Positions 35,644 to 47,066 of a stretch of DNA of 64,000 nt are shown here, in pieces (positions within the stretch are counted from its first letter, which is position 1; each line of letters opens with the position of its first letter). A model generated the notes under the pieces. That model searched no databases. It was not told the origin of the DNA and saw nothing but the letters and a program-made list of their open reading frames with translations. The DNA lies in the NCBI GenBank assembly GCA_016861185.1, contig BOKW01000001.1, forward strand, positions 652,530 to 716,529. Reading direction: 5' to 3'. The DNA comes from Betaproteobacteria bacterium (GTDB lineage: Bacteria; Pseudomonadota; Gammaproteobacteria; Burkholderiales; Burkholderiaceae_F). Made by a program: the position numbers and the translations under genes.

Positions 35644-35839
35644 TTCAACACCGAGACACCGAGAACACCGAGAGAATGCAAACCGCAAGTCGGTATCCGG
35701 ACTCCGGCACCGCGTTGTGTCGAGGATCAACCGCAGCGAAGAAGCGCTGCGCTTGTGTCCGGCGAGCCGTCTCGACGAGTTTCGGTCCGCCTGTGGTCTT
35801 TTCGCCTTTCTCTGTGTTCTCTGTGTCTCTGTGGTGAAT
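35644..35839. repeat. inverted pair of CACAGAGACAC-type repeats between rpe and gph
   Basis: The left half-element TTCAACACCGAGACACCGAG (35644 on) and the right element ending CTCTGTGTCTCTGTGGTGAAT (to 35839) face each other across about 130 bp without a gene. The right end is a relative of the 42477-42634 repeats and runs into the first codons of gph. Confidence 0.7.
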
Positions 35840-36565
35840 CCGACTTTTCTTCTGCGCGGCGTGCTGATCGACCTCGACGGCACGCTGATGGACACCGCGC
35901 CGGACCTGTCGGCGGCGGCCAATGCGATGCGCGCGGACTTCGGGCTGCCGGCGCTGCCGGTCGCACGCATCGCCGCGTTCGTCGGTAAGGGTGCCGAAGT
36001 GCTCGTGCATCGCGCGCTGACCGGCGATCTCGGCGGGCGCGTCGATGACGCCACCTTCGAACGCGCGCGCGCCGCGTTCTATCGCCACTACCACGCCGTC
36101 AACGGCACGCACGCGGTCGTCTTCGAGCGCGTTCCGCAGGCGCTCGAGTTGTTGCACGCGCAGGGGCTCAAGGTCGCGTGCGTCACCAACAAGCCGCGCG
36201 AGTTCACGGTGCCGTTGCTGGAGCGGCTCGCGCTCGCCTCGGCCTTCGATGCGGTGGTGGCCGGCGACGACGTGCGCGAGAAAAAGCCGCATCCCGCGAT
36301 CGTGCTCGCCGGCTGCGAGCGTCTGCGCCTCGCGCCGGCGCAGGCGCTGATGATCGGCGACTCGGTCAACGACGCGCTCGCCGCGCGCGCCGCCGGCATG
36401 CGCGTCGTGCTCGTCGAGACCGGCTACAACGAAGGCGAACCGGTCGCCACGCTCGCCGGCACCCCTGGCGTCGATGCTATATTCGCCACGCTTTTCGACG
36501 CCGCGCAATGGGTCGCGCGGCACGCCGAGATCGAAACGAACGAACCGCGTCGTCCGACGCCATGA
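35834..36565 (+). CDS. gph: phosphoglycolate phosphatase Gph (HAD family)
   Basis: Product of 243 residues from GTG 35834; GTG 35861 is an alternative that would place the start outside the dispersed repeat. HAD motifs: nucleophile LLRGVLIDLDGTLMDTAPDL, motif II VACVTNKPREF, Lys in VREKKPHPAIV, and motif IV ALMIGDSVNDALAARAAGM. It removes 2-phosphoglycolate formed during DNA repair or photorespiration. The 3' end overlaps the Trp-rich leader ORF (ATGA) and the gene precedes trpE, as in many betaproteobacteria. Confidence 0.93.
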   Translation: MNPTFLLRGVLIDLDGTLMDTAPDLSAAANAMRADFGLPALPVARIAAFVGKGAEVLVHRALTGDLGGRVDDATFERARAAFYRHYHAVNGTHAVVFERVPQALELLHAQGLKVACVTNKPREFTVPLLERLALASAFDAVVAGDDVREKKPHPAIVLAGCERLRLAPAQALMIGDSVNDALAARAAGMRVVLVETGYNEGEPVATLAGTPGVDAIFATLFDAAQWVARHAEIETNEPRRPTP

Positions 36566-36654
36566 GTCACCGCAACGAATGGAATTCCGCCCGCACGTGG
36601 CAGGCCCGCAATCCGGGCTGGCACGCGCAGGGGGTCTGGTTCTGGCGTCGCTAG
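36562..36654 (+). CDS. Trp-rich leader peptide upstream of trpE
   Basis: A 30-codon ORF whose ATG overlaps the gph stop (ATGA). It contains five Trp codons (residues 7, 13, 20, 26, 28), two of them in the terminal GVWFWRR. It ends 90 bases before the trpE ATG. A short Trp-rich peptide before trpE is the classic sign of attenuation by charged tRNA-Trp. GCCCG/CGGGC (36604-36618) and GCCGC/GCGGC hairpins follow, but I see no T-tract, so control may be translational or Rho-linked. Confidence 0.7.
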   Translation: MSHRNEWNSARTWQARNPGWHAQGVWFWRR

Positions 36655-36744
36655 CCTGAACCGCTGCCGCACGCTGCGGCGCTCCATTCGATCAACCCGC
36701 GCCGTTGCCCGGTCATGGCAGACGGACGCAACGACAGGTGACGC

Positions 36745-38250
36745 ATGACCGAACTCGAATTCAAGGCCCTCGCCGCGCAGGGCTACAACCGCATCCCGCT
36801 GATCGCGGAAGGCTTCGCCGACCTCGACACGCCGCTGTCGCTGTACCTGAAGCTCGCGCGCGCGCAGGGCGCCAGCCACAACTCGTACCTGCTCGAGTCG
36901 GTCGTCGGCGGCGAGCGTTTCGGCCGCTACTCGTTCATCGGCCTGCCGGCGAAGACCGCGCTGCGCTCGTTCATCGGCGAGCCCGGCCAGCACCGTAGCG
37001 AGGTCGTCGTCGAAGGCAAAGTCGTGCAGGAGGACCGCGGGGATCCGCTCGCGTTTGTCGAGCAGTATTTCGCGCAGTTCAAGGTCGCGCTGCGCCCCGG
37101 GCTGCCGCGCTTCTGCGGCGGGCTCGCCGGCTACTTCGGCTACGACACGGTGCGGTTGATCGAGAAGAAGCTCGCGCGTCCCAAGCGCGACGACCTCGGT
37201 CTGCCCGACATCCAGCTTCTGCTGACCGAAGAACTCGCCGTCGTCGACAACCTGAGCGGGCGCATCTATCTGATCGTCTACGCCGACCCGAACCGCCCCG
37301 AGGCGTACGCGCGCGCGCGCGAGCGCATCCGCGAACTCAAGGCGCGGCTGCACCGGCACATCGAGCCGCCGCACACGCGCGCGAGCGTGCGGCGCGATGA
37401 GTACCGCGAGTTCGCGAAGGCCGACTATCTGAAGGCGGTCGCGCGCGCGAAGGAATACATCGCCGCCGGCGACGTGATGCAGGTGCAGATCGGCCAGCGC
37501 ATCACCAAGCCCTTCGCCGACGCGCCGTTGAGCCTCTATCGCGCACTGCGCACGCTGAACCCGTCGCCTTACATGTACTTCTACGACTTCGGTGATCATC
37601 AGATCGTCGGCGCCTCGCCCGAGATCCTCGTTCGCAGCGAGGATCGGCAAGGCGAGCGGTATGTCGCGATCCGCCCGATCGCCGGCACGCGCCCGCGCGG
37701 CGGAACGCCGGAGCAGGACGCCGCGCTCGCGGAGGAGCTCGCCGCCGACCCGAAGGAGCGCGCCGAGCACCTGATGCTGATCGACCTCGCGCGCAACGAC
37801 ATCGGCCGCATCGCGCAGATCGGCACGGTCAAGGTGCCCGAGCAGTACGTGATCGAGCGCTATTCGCACGTGATGCATTTGGTCAGCCACGTGGAGGGCA
37901 AGCTCAAGCCCGGGCTGACCAACCTCGACGTGCTGCGCGCGACCTTCCCCGCCGGCACGCTGTCCGGCGCGCCCAAGGTGCGCGCGATGGAGATCATCGA
38001 CGAGCTGGAGTCCGTGAAGCGCGGCATCTACGGCGGTGCGGTCGGCTATCTGTCGTTCGCCGGCGACATGGATCTGGCGATCGCGATCCGCACCGGCGTG
38101 ATCAAAGGCAACGTGCTGTACGCGCAGGCGGCCGCCGGCATCGTCGCCGATTCGATCCCCGAGATGGAATGGCGCGAGACCGAAGCGAAGGCGCGCGCCG
38201 TGCTGCGCGCGGCCGAACAGGTGGAGGATGGTTTCGATGTCGACCTCTGA
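36745..38250 (+). CDS. trpE: anthranilate synthase component I
   Basis: Product of 501 residues. The N-terminal Trp-binding LLES motif occurs in SYLLESVVGGERFGRYSFIG. The chorismate-binding domain has VMQVQIGQRITKPFADAPLS, PIAGTRPRGGTPEQDAALAE, LIDLARNDIGRIAQIGTVKV and FPAGTLSGAPKVRAMEIIDE. With TrpG it makes anthranilate from chorismate and glutamine. First structural gene of the trp operon; its end overlaps ltaE by 14 bases. Confidence 0.97.
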   Translation: MTELEFKALAAQGYNRIPLIAEGFADLDTPLSLYLKLARAQGASHNSYLLESVVGGERFGRYSFIGLPAKTALRSFIGEPGQHRSEVVVEGKVVQEDRGDPLAFVEQYFAQFKVALRPGLPRFCGGLAGYFGYDTVRLIEKKLARPKRDDLGLPDIQLLLTEELAVVDNLSGRIYLIVYADPNRPEAYARARERIRELKARLHRHIEPPHTRASVRRDEYREFAKADYLKAVARAKEYIAAGDVMQVQIGQRITKPFADAPLSLYRALRTLNPSPYMYFYDFGDHQIVGASPEILVRSEDRQGERYVAIRPIAGTRPRGGTPEQDAALAEELAADPKERAEHLMLIDLARNDIGRIAQIGTVKVPEQYVIERYSHVMHLVSHVEGKLKPGLTNLDVLRATFPAGTLSGAPKVRAMEIIDELESVKRGIYGGAVGYLSFAGDMDLAIAIRTGVIKGNVLYAQAAAGIVADSIPEMEWRETEAKARAVLRAAEQVEDGFDVDL

Positions 38251-39265
38251 ATTGATCGACCTGCGCAGCGACACCGTCACGCGTCCGAGCGAAGGGATGC
38301 GCCGCGCGATGTACGAAGCCGAAGTCGGCGACGACGTGTTCGGCGACGACCCGACCGTCAACCGGCTGCAGGCGGTGCTCGCGGACCGGCTCGGCTACGA
38401 GGCGGGCCTTTTCATGCCGAGCGGTACGCAGAGCAACCTGACCGCGCTGATGACGCATTGTCAGCGCGGCGACGAATACATCGTCGGGCAGGAGGCGCAC
38501 ACCTACAGGTACGAAGGCGGCGGTGCAGCGGTGCTCGGCTCGATCCAGCCGCAGCCGATCGAGAACGCCGCCGACGGATCGCTGCCGCTCGCCCAGATCG
38601 CCGCCGCGATCAAACCCGACGATCCGCACTTCCCGCGCACACGGCTGCTCGCACTCGAGAACACGATCGGCGGGAAGGTCGTCCCGCTCGCCTATTGCGC
38701 GGAAGCGACCGCACTCGCGCACGCGCGCGGGCTCGCGACGCACCTGGACGGCGCGCGCTACTTCAACGCCGCGGTCGTGCTCGGCGGCGACGAGCGCCGC
38801 GCGGCCGCGGGGTTCGATTCGGTGTCGATCTGCCTGTCCAAGGGGCTCGGCGCGCCGGTCGGTTCGGTACTGCTCGGCTCGCGCGACTTCATCGAGCGTG
38901 CGAAACGACCGCGCAAGATGCTCGGCGGCGGCATGCGGCAGGCGGGCATCCTCGCGGCGGCGGGGCTGTACGCGCTCGAACACAACGTCGCGCGCCTGGC
39001 CGACGACCACGCCAACGCGCAGCGCCTGGCCGACGGCCTGCGCTCGATCGACGCGTTGAAGGTCGACGGCCCGTACACGAACATGCTGTTCGTCACCGTG
39101 CCCGCCGATCGCGTCGCCGCCCTCGGCACCTTCCTGCGCGAACGCGGCATCCTGACGCTCGCCCGCTCGCCGACGCTGCGGCTGGTCACGCATCTGGACG
39201 TCGACGCCGCGGCGATCGATCGCGCGATCGCGGCGTTCAGGCAGTTTTTCTCGGGGCGCGGCTAA
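38237..39265 (+). CDS. ltaE: low-specificity L-threonine aldolase
   Basis: Of two in-frame ATGs I choose 38237, placed 9 bases after GGAGG. Product of 342 residues. Fold-type I PLP enzyme: opening [59 protein letters not shown] and the PLP Lys202 in [14 protein letters not shown]. It cleaves L-threonine or allo-threonine to glycine and acetaldehyde. Its placement inside the trp operon, overlapping trpE, is unusual. Confidence 0.94.
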   Translation: MSTSELIDLRSDTVTRPSEGMRRAMYEAEVGDDVFGDDPTVNRLQAVLADRLGYEAGLFMPSGTQSNLTALMTHCQRGDEYIVGQEAHTYRYEGGGAAVLGSIQPQPIENAADGSLPLAQIAAAIKPDDPHFPRTRLLALENTIGGKVVPLAYCAEATALAHARGLATHLDGARYFNAAVVLGGDERRAAAGFDSVSICLSKGLGAPVGSVLLGSRDFIERAKRPRKMLGGGMRQAGILAAAGLYALEHNVARLADDHANAQRLADGLRSIDALKVDGPYTNMLFVTVPADRVAALGTFLRERGILTLARSPTLRLVTHLDVDAAAIDRAIAAFRQFFSGRG

Positions 39266-39276
39266 AGGCACGAACC

Positions 39277-39845
<569 letters not shown>

Positions 39846-39849
<4 letters not shown>

Positions 39850-40241
39850 GACGGACTCTGACGGTGATCCTGGTCGCATTCGCGGGCGTCGCGCGCGCGG
39901 ACGTGCTGGAAGACTGCGTGCGCGGCGCGCGCGATCGCGGCGAGGTGACGGCCTGCCTGCACGAGGCGCGCCGCGTGGCCACCGACGACATGCTGGGCGC
40001 CTTCCTCGGCGTCGAGAAGGCGATGCGCGAGATCGGCGACGCGCGCGAGCGGCCCGGCGCGGTCGCGGTGCTGCGCGAGTCGCAACGCGAGTTCGAGCGC
40101 TACGTCAGCGCGCATTGTCGGCTCGTGCTCGCAGCGGCCGCGGGCCAACGCGACCCCGGACAGGCCGCGCTCGCGTGCGAGGTGGAGCTGCTGCGCCAGC
40201 GCGCCGCGCTGCTCGAGGCGCTGACGACGAAGCGAAACTGA
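39846..40241 (+). CDS. LprI/DUF1311-like small exported protein
   Basis: Product of 131 residues from the ATG overlapping the trpG stop. A signal peptide of about 18 residues ends ARADV. Four Cys are spread as in lysozyme-inhibitor LprI-type (DUF1311) proteins: [21 protein letters not shown] and [12 protein letters not shown]. It is probably periplasmic and disulfide-bonded. Nothing ties it to tryptophan synthesis; it is translationally coupled within the operon. The lysozyme-inhibitor role is by family only. Confidence 0.7.
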
Positions 40242-40264
40242 AGACAACGACGGAGGACGCACCG

Positions 40265-41296
40265 ATGGCGATCACCCCGACCGAAGCGCTCGTACGCTGC
40301 ATCGAGCACCGCGAGATCTTCAACGACGAAATGCTGTCGCTGTGGCGCAAGCTGATGAGCGGGGAGCTGACGCCCGTGCAGATCGCCGCGGTGCTGATGG
40401 GGCTGCGCGTGAAGAAGGAGACGATCGGCGAGATCGCGGCGGCCGCAACGATCATGCGCGAGTTCGCGACCAAGGTGGAGGTCGCCGACAAGGCGCATCT
40501 GGTCGACCTGTGCGGCACCGGCGGCGACGCGGCCCACACGTTCAACATCTCGACCGCCGCAATGTTCGTCGCCGCGGCGGCGGGGGCGCGCGTGGCCAAG
40601 CACGGTGGGCGCGGTGTGTCATCGGGGTCCGGCAGCGCCGACGTGCTGGAAGCGCTCGGCGCGAACATCAACCTGTCGCCGGACAAAGTCGCCACCTGCC
40701 TGGCCGAAACCGGGATCGGCTTCATGTTTGCGCCGAATCATCACGCGGCGATGAAACACGCGGCGCCGGTGCGCAAGGAGCTGGGCGTGCGGACGATCTT
40801 CAACATCCTGGGTCCGCTGACCAATCCGGCCGGCGCGCCGCACCAGATGATGGGCGTCTTCCACCCGGACCTCGTCGGCATCCAGGTGCGCGTGCTGCAG
40901 CAGCTGGGCAGCAAGCACGTGATGGTCGTCTACGGCAAGGACGGCATGGACGAGGTTTCGCTCGGCGCGGCGACGATGGTCGGGGAACTGAAGAACGGCG
41001 AGGTCCGCGAATACGAGATCCACCCCGAGGACTTCGGCCTGGCGATGATCTCCAACCGCGGGCTGAAGGTCGCCAACGCGAACGAAAGCCGCGCGATGGT
41101 GCTCGAGGCGCTGGAGAACACGCAAGGCACGCCGCGCGAGATCGTCACGCTGAACGCCGCCGTCGCGCTCTACGCGGCCGACGTCGCCGGCTCGATCGAC
41201 GACGGCATCCTGATGGCGCGCGAAGCGATCGCCAGCGGCGCCGCGAAGCGCAAGCTCGATCACTTCGTCGCGACCACGCAGAAGCTGACGGCGTAG
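40265..41296 (+). CDS. trpD: anthranilate phosphoribosyltransferase with altered anthranilate/PRPP loop
   Basis: Product of 343 residues, GGAGG 9 bases before the ATG. The family segments are clear: [59 protein letters not shown] and [16 protein letters not shown]. The loop normally written KHGNRxVSSKSGSAD reads [15 protein letters not shown] (residues 112-124). The Asn that contacts anthranilate in structurally studied homologues is Gly115, and the usual Lys is Gly121. It attaches anthranilate to PRPP, the second step of tryptophan synthesis. Confidence 0.95.
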   Translation: MAITPTEALVRCIEHREIFNDEMLSLWRKLMSGELTPVQIAAVLMGLRVKKETIGEIAAAATIMREFATKVEVADKAHLVDLCGTGGDAAHTFNISTAAMFVAAAAGARVAKHGGRGVSSGSGSADVLEALGANINLSPDKVATCLAETGIGFMFAPNHHAAMKHAAPVRKELGVRTIFNILGPLTNPAGAPHQMMGVFHPDLVGIQVRVLQQLGSKHVMVVYGKDGMDEVSLGAATMVGELKNGEVREYEIHPEDFGLAMISNRGLKVANANESRAMVLEALENTQGTPREIVTLNAAVALYAADVAGSIDDGILMAREAIASGAAKRKLDHFVATTQKLTA

Positions 41297-41308
41297 GGAG
41301 CGACGGCC

Positions 41309-41671
41309 ATGATCGGCGTCATCTTTGAAGTCTGGCCCGCGCCGGGGCGGCGCGAGGAATACCTGGACATCGCGGCGCGGCTGAAAGTCGAGTTGGAGAA
41401 GTTCGACGGCTTCGTGTCGATCGAACGTTTCCAGAGCCTGGCCGACCCGAACAAGATCCTGTCGCTGCAGTTCTGGCGCGACGAAGAGTCGCTCGCGCGT
41501 TGGCGCAACCACGCGCCGCACCGCGCCGCGCAGGCGCACGGGCGCGCCGAGGTGTTCGACGACTACCGCCTGCGCGTGGTGAGCGTGCTGCGCGACTACG
41601 GTCCGTTCGACCGGCGCGAGCAGGCGCCCGCCGATTCGCGCGCGGTGCACGACACGGGGGCGCGGTCGTGA
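41309..41671 (+). CDS. ABM-domain (antibiotic biosynthesis monooxygenase-like) protein
   Basis: Product of 120 residues with GGGAG before the ATG. The ferredoxin-like ABM fold is suggested by [40 protein letters not shown] and [20 protein letters not shown]. The latter includes the typical WRNHxxHR-type segment. Such small dimeric proteins include haem-degrading and quinol-oxidising enzymes as well as proteins of unknown role. The stop overlaps trpC (GTGA). The link to tryptophan synthesis is unknown. Confidence 0.8.
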   Translation: MIGVIFEVWPAPGRREEYLDIAARLKVELEKFDGFVSIERFQSLADPNKILSLQFWRDEESLARWRNHAPHRAAQAHGRAEVFDDYRLRVVSVLRDYGPFDRREQAPADSRAVHDTGARS

Positions 41672-42456
41672 GCGACATCCTGCGCAGGATCCTCGACGTC
41701 AAACGCGAGGAGATCGCACGCGCGAAAGGGCGCGAGCCGTACGCGAAGCTGCTCGCGCGCGCCGAGGCGCGCAGCGATTTGCGCGATTTCGAAGGCGCGT
41801 TGCGTGCGAAGATCGCCGCCGGGCTGCCCGCGGTGATCGCCGAAGTGAAGAAGGCCTCGCCGTCGAAGGGCGTGCTGCGCGAGGACTTCGATCCCGCCGC
41901 GATCGGCGCGAGCTACGCGAAGCACGGTGCGGCGTGCCTGTCGGTGCTGACCGATGTGCGGTTTTTCCAGGGCGCGCCGGAGCACCTCGATGCCGCGCGG
42001 CGGGCGAGCGGGCTGCCGGTGCTGCGCAAGGATTTCGTGGTCGACGAATACCAGGTGGCGGAGGCGCGCGCACTCGGCGCGGACTGCATCCTGCTGATCG
42101 TCGCGGCGCTGGACCCGCACCGGCTGCGCGACCTCGAAGCCGCTGCGCAGTCGCTCGGCATGGCGGTGCTCGTGGAAGTGCACGACGCCGCCGAGCTCGA
42201 TACGGCGCTGAAGCTCGACACCCCGCTCGTCGGCATCAACAACCGGGATCTGCGGACGTTCGACGTTTCGCTGCGCACGACGATCGACCTGCTGCCGGCC
42301 ATCGGCACGGGCCGCCTCGTGATCACCGAAAGCGGGATCCTGCACGCCGCGGACGTCGCGACGATGCGCGCGGCCGGCGTGCATGCCTTCCTCGTCGGCG
42401 AAGCCTTCATGCGCGCGCCCGATCCGGGCGTCGAGCTGGCGCGGTTGTTCGGCTGA
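41668..42456 (+). CDS. trpC: indole-3-glycerol phosphate synthase
   Basis: Product of 262 residues from GTG 41668, coupled to the ABM gene stop. TIM-barrel signature: [20 protein letters not shown] (catalytic Lys), [50 protein letters not shown] and [20 protein letters not shown]. It is the monofunctional form, without a fused TrpF. Last trp gene of the operon; trpA, trpB and trpF are not in the window. Confidence 0.96.
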   Translation: MSDILRRILDVKREEIARAKGREPYAKLLARAEARSDLRDFEGALRAKIAAGLPAVIAEVKKASPSKGVLREDFDPAAIGASYAKHGAACLSVLTDVRFFQGAPEHLDAARRASGLPVLRKDFVVDEYQVAEARALGADCILLIVAALDPHRLRDLEAAAQSLGMAVLVEVHDAAELDTALKLDTPLVGINNRDLRTFDVSLRTTIDLLPAIGTGRLVITESGILHAADVATMRAAGVHAFLVGEAFMRAPDPGVELARLFG

Positions 42457-42476
42457 TCTTGGATTGAAAGGCTGTT

Positions 42477-42634
42477 TTCACCACAGAGACACCGAGAACA
42501 CCGAGAAAGACTTTGGGTTTCCTCGGTGTCTCTGTGCCTCTGTGGTGACAATCGCGCCCTGCGAAGGCCGCTGTATTCACCACAGAGGCACAGAGAACTG
42601 CTCCTCTCGGTGGTCTCGGTGTCTCGCTGGTGAA
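42477..42634. repeat. two tandem CCACAGAGACAC palindromic repeats
   Basis: Two hairpin elements, 42477-42548 and 42576-42634, separate the convergent trpC and MFS genes. Each begins TTCACCACAGAG and ends with the matching CTCTGTGGTGA or a close variant (CGCTGGTGAA). They probably terminate transcription from both sides. They belong to the same family as the repeats at 32955 and 35644. Confidence 0.8.
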
Positions 42635-42637
42635 CAC

Positions 42638-43840
42638 CTACGTCCTTCCGCCGCCCGGCAGCAGGCTCGCCGCGGCGAAGGTGACGACCGCGACGCCGGC
42701 CATCGCGAGCAGCAGGAAGTCGAAGCCCGAGGCCTTGACCACCGGGCCGAGCAGATAGACCGCGAGCGAACTGATGCCGAACGAGATCGCCAGCCGCGCA
42801 CCGGCCACGCGCGAGCGGATGCGGTCGTCGACGAAGCGCACGATCATCGCGTCGATGAACGGGATCGCGCCGAACACCGCCGCCATGAACAGCGTGCACA
42901 GCGCGAAGAACAGCCACCCGTGCGCGTGCGCCGCCGCGCTCAAGAGCGCAACCTGCAGTGCGACGATCGCGAGCAGAAGCCGCTTCATCGGCACGCGGTC
43001 GATCAGATGGCCGACGACGAGCTGCGCCAGCGAAGCGATCGCGTAGACGAGCGCGAGCAGCACGCCGAGCGCGAACGGGTCGGTCGCGATCGCTGCCATC
43101 CGTTCGCGCAGCAGTTCCGCGTTGCCGTTGGTCGTGAAGTTGAAGATCAGCGAGCCGGTCGTCGCGGTGATCGTGATCACGGCGAAGACGCGCGCGAGCA
43201 GCCCGCGCGGTAACTCGGCCTTCGACGGTTTGCGCTGCGTCGGCGGCAGTTCCTCGCGCGGCGCCACCCGCGCGAACAGCAGCCCGCACGCGATCGACAG
43301 CAGCCCGGGCACGACGAACGCCATGCGCCAGCCGAAGTACTTGACCAGCGCGCCGGTCGTGATCGCCGCGAGCGCGATACCGAGATTGCCCGCCAGTCCG
43401 TTGATCCCGATCGTGCGCCCGGGTCGCGCGGCATCGCGCACCAGCATCGGGATGCCGACCGGGTGATAGATCGCCGAGAACACGCCCATGATCGTCAAGG
43501 CGATCGCGATCTGCCACGGGCCGGTCGAGGCCGCGACCAGCAGCAGCGAGGCGCCGAGCCCGAAGAAGAACGCGAGCATCATCGGCCGCCGTCCCCACGA
43601 GTCGCCGAGCTTGCCTGCGGGCAGCGAACCGATGCCGAACGCGAAGAACGCGCCGGTCGCGTACGGCATCAGATCTTCCCAGCGCGCGAACCCGAAGTCG
43701 GCCGCGATCGTGCTGACCGCGGTCGCGAAGATCAGCAGCACCCAATGGTCGATCGCGTGCGCGACGTTCAACAGCAACGACCATGCGGCGCGGCGCGCGT
43801 CGCCCGGTGCAGCGGTCGCGGATCGCGTGACGATGCTCAT
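42638..43840 (-). CDS. MFS transporter
   Basis: Product of 400 residues from the ATG giving MSIVTRSATAAPGDARR; the frame upstream is intergenic. About 12 TM helices are predicted. The MFS signature between TM2 and TM3 is GSLPAGKLGDSWGRRPMM. The second half has QLVVGHLIDRVPMKRLL, the related motif between TM8 and TM9. FSAIYHPVGIPMLVRDAARP resembles the fosmidomycin-resistance (Fsr)-type subgroup. Substrate unknown. Confidence 0.88.
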   Translation of the reverse strand: MSIVTRSATAAPGDARRAAWSLLLNVAHAIDHWVLLIFATAVSTIAADFGFARWEDLMPYATGAFFAFGIGSLPAGKLGDSWGRRPMMLAFFFGLGASLLLVAASTGPWQIAIALTIMGVFSAIYHPVGIPMLVRDAARPGRTIGINGLAGNLGIALAAITTGALVKYFGWRMAFVVPGLLSIACGLLFARVAPREELPPTQRKPSKAELPRGLLARVFAVITITATTGSLIFNFTTNGNAELLRERMAAIATDPFALGVLLALVYAIASLAQLVVGHLIDRVPMKRLLLAIVALQVALLSAAAHAHGWLFFALCTLFMAAVFGAIPFIDAMIVRFVDDRIRSRVAGARLAISFGISSLAVYLLGPVVKASGFDFLLLAMAGVAVVTFAAASLLPGGGRT

Positions 43841-44052
43841 GATCGTGCGAGGATGTCGGGACGGACCGCAGTGTAGATGAGCGCCATCAGCCGACCGATT
43901 CCGTGCAATGCTCCCGCTTGCGTGGGCGCACAGGTGCCGCTTGGTCCCTCGCCCCGGGAACGGGAGCGGGTTAGGGTGAGACGCAGCGCCGCCGATGAGG
44001 CGCGCAAACTCCCCCCGATCCCGCCTGCCCTGCTGATGCAGTTTCGGTTGCC

Positions 44053-44778
44053 ATGCCCGCAACGCTTCGACTCCCGCTGAGCATGCACCTCGACGCGCTT
44101 CCCGCGGATTGGCGGCCGCTGGTGCAGGTTTTTTTCGCCTCCAAGGAAGGACAGTCGCTGCAGCACTTCCTTGCAGTGCGCGCCGCAGCCGGCGCCACGA
44201 TCTATCCGCCGCGTCCGCTGCATGCGCTCGAACTCACGCCGCTGCACGAGGTGCGCGCCGTCGTCGTCGGCCAGGATCCGTATCACGGGCCGGGACAGGC
44301 GCACGGCCTTGCCTTCTCCGTGCCCGACGTCGTAGCGCCGCCGCCGAGCCTGCGCAACATCTTTCTGGAATTGAAGAGCGACCTCGGCTGCCGGATCCCG
44401 ACGAGCGGCAACCTCGAACGCTGGGCGCGCCAGGGCGTGCTGTTGCTCAATGCGGTTTTCACGGTCGAAGAAGGCAAAGCCGGCGCGCACGCCAAGCGCG
44501 GCTGGGAGCGCCTGAGCGAATCGGTGATCGAGCGACTCGCGACCGACGAAGGGCCGAAGGTGTTTCTTCTGTGGGGTGCGTTCGCGCAGGCGCAGCGCGC
44601 ACTGATCGAAGCGAAGGGCGGGCGGCATCTCGTGCTCGCCGCGAACCACCCGTCGCCACTGTCCGCGCGCCGGCCGCCGGTGCCATTCTTCGGCTGTAAG
44701 CACTTCTCGAAGGCGAACGAGTTCCTGGAGCAGCGCGGCCGCGGCAGCATCGATTGGTGCGGCGGTCCGCTGCCTTGA
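44053..44778 (+). CDS. ung: uracil-DNA glycosylase family 1
   Basis: Product of 241 residues; Met11 (MHLDALPADWRPL) is an alternative start. The active site is VVVGQDPYHGPGQAHGLAFS, with catalytic Asp75, and the minor-groove loop is AANHPSPLSARR. VLLLNAVFTVEEGKAGAHAK is the conserved middle segment. It removes uracil from DNA as the first step of base excision repair. Encoded convergently with the YyaL-type gene. Confidence 0.95.
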   Translation: MPATLRLPLSMHLDALPADWRPLVQVFFASKEGQSLQHFLAVRAAAGATIYPPRPLHALELTPLHEVRAVVVGQDPYHGPGQAHGLAFSVPDVVAPPPSLRNIFLELKSDLGCRIPTSGNLERWARQGVLLLNAVFTVEEGKAGAHAKRGWERLSESVIERLATDEGPKVFLLWGAFAQAQRALIEAKGGRHLVLAANHPSPLSARRPPVPFFGCKHFSKANEFLEQRGRGSIDWCGGPLP

Positions 44779-44817
44779 GCGTCGGCAGCGGCGGATCGCC
44801 GCGAGTCGGCACGATGG

Positions 44818-46836
<2,019 letters not shown>

Positions 46837-46888
46837 GCGCGCTCCCGGGTTGGACGCATCATCCCACCGCTTCGCCGTTGGGGACGAA

Positions 46889-46983
46889 CCCCCCTTTCGT
46901 AAAGGGGGCAGGGGGGATTTCGCGGTGTCACGCTGCGAGACGCTGTGAAATCCCCCTCGGTCCCCCTTTTCCACAGGGGGGAG
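46889..46983. repeat. GGGGGATTT-type palindromic repeat upstream of the YyaL-type gene
   Basis: CCCCCCTTTCGTAAAGGGGG (46889-46908) and a matching arm ending TCCCCCTTTTCCACAGGGGG (to 46980) bracket a central pair: GGGGGATTTC near 46911 and GAAATCCCCC near 46947. It is unlike the CACAGAGACAC family. It lies between two same-strand genes (M61 peptidase and YyaL-type), so it could end the first transcript. Confidence 0.7.
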
Positions 46984-47066
46984 GCACTCTGCGGCGGCGT
47001 GGTCCGATGCCCCGATCGACCGACACTGCCCGCCCGAAGCTTTGTCCCGTGTCGCGGGCACGGCGA

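Noticed and set aside
43940..43985. Possible third repeat family (CCCTCGCCCCGGGAACGGGAG and GGTTAGGGTGAG)
   Set aside because: It resembles widespread G/C-rich intergenic repeats, but only one copy is seen here and its arms are weak.
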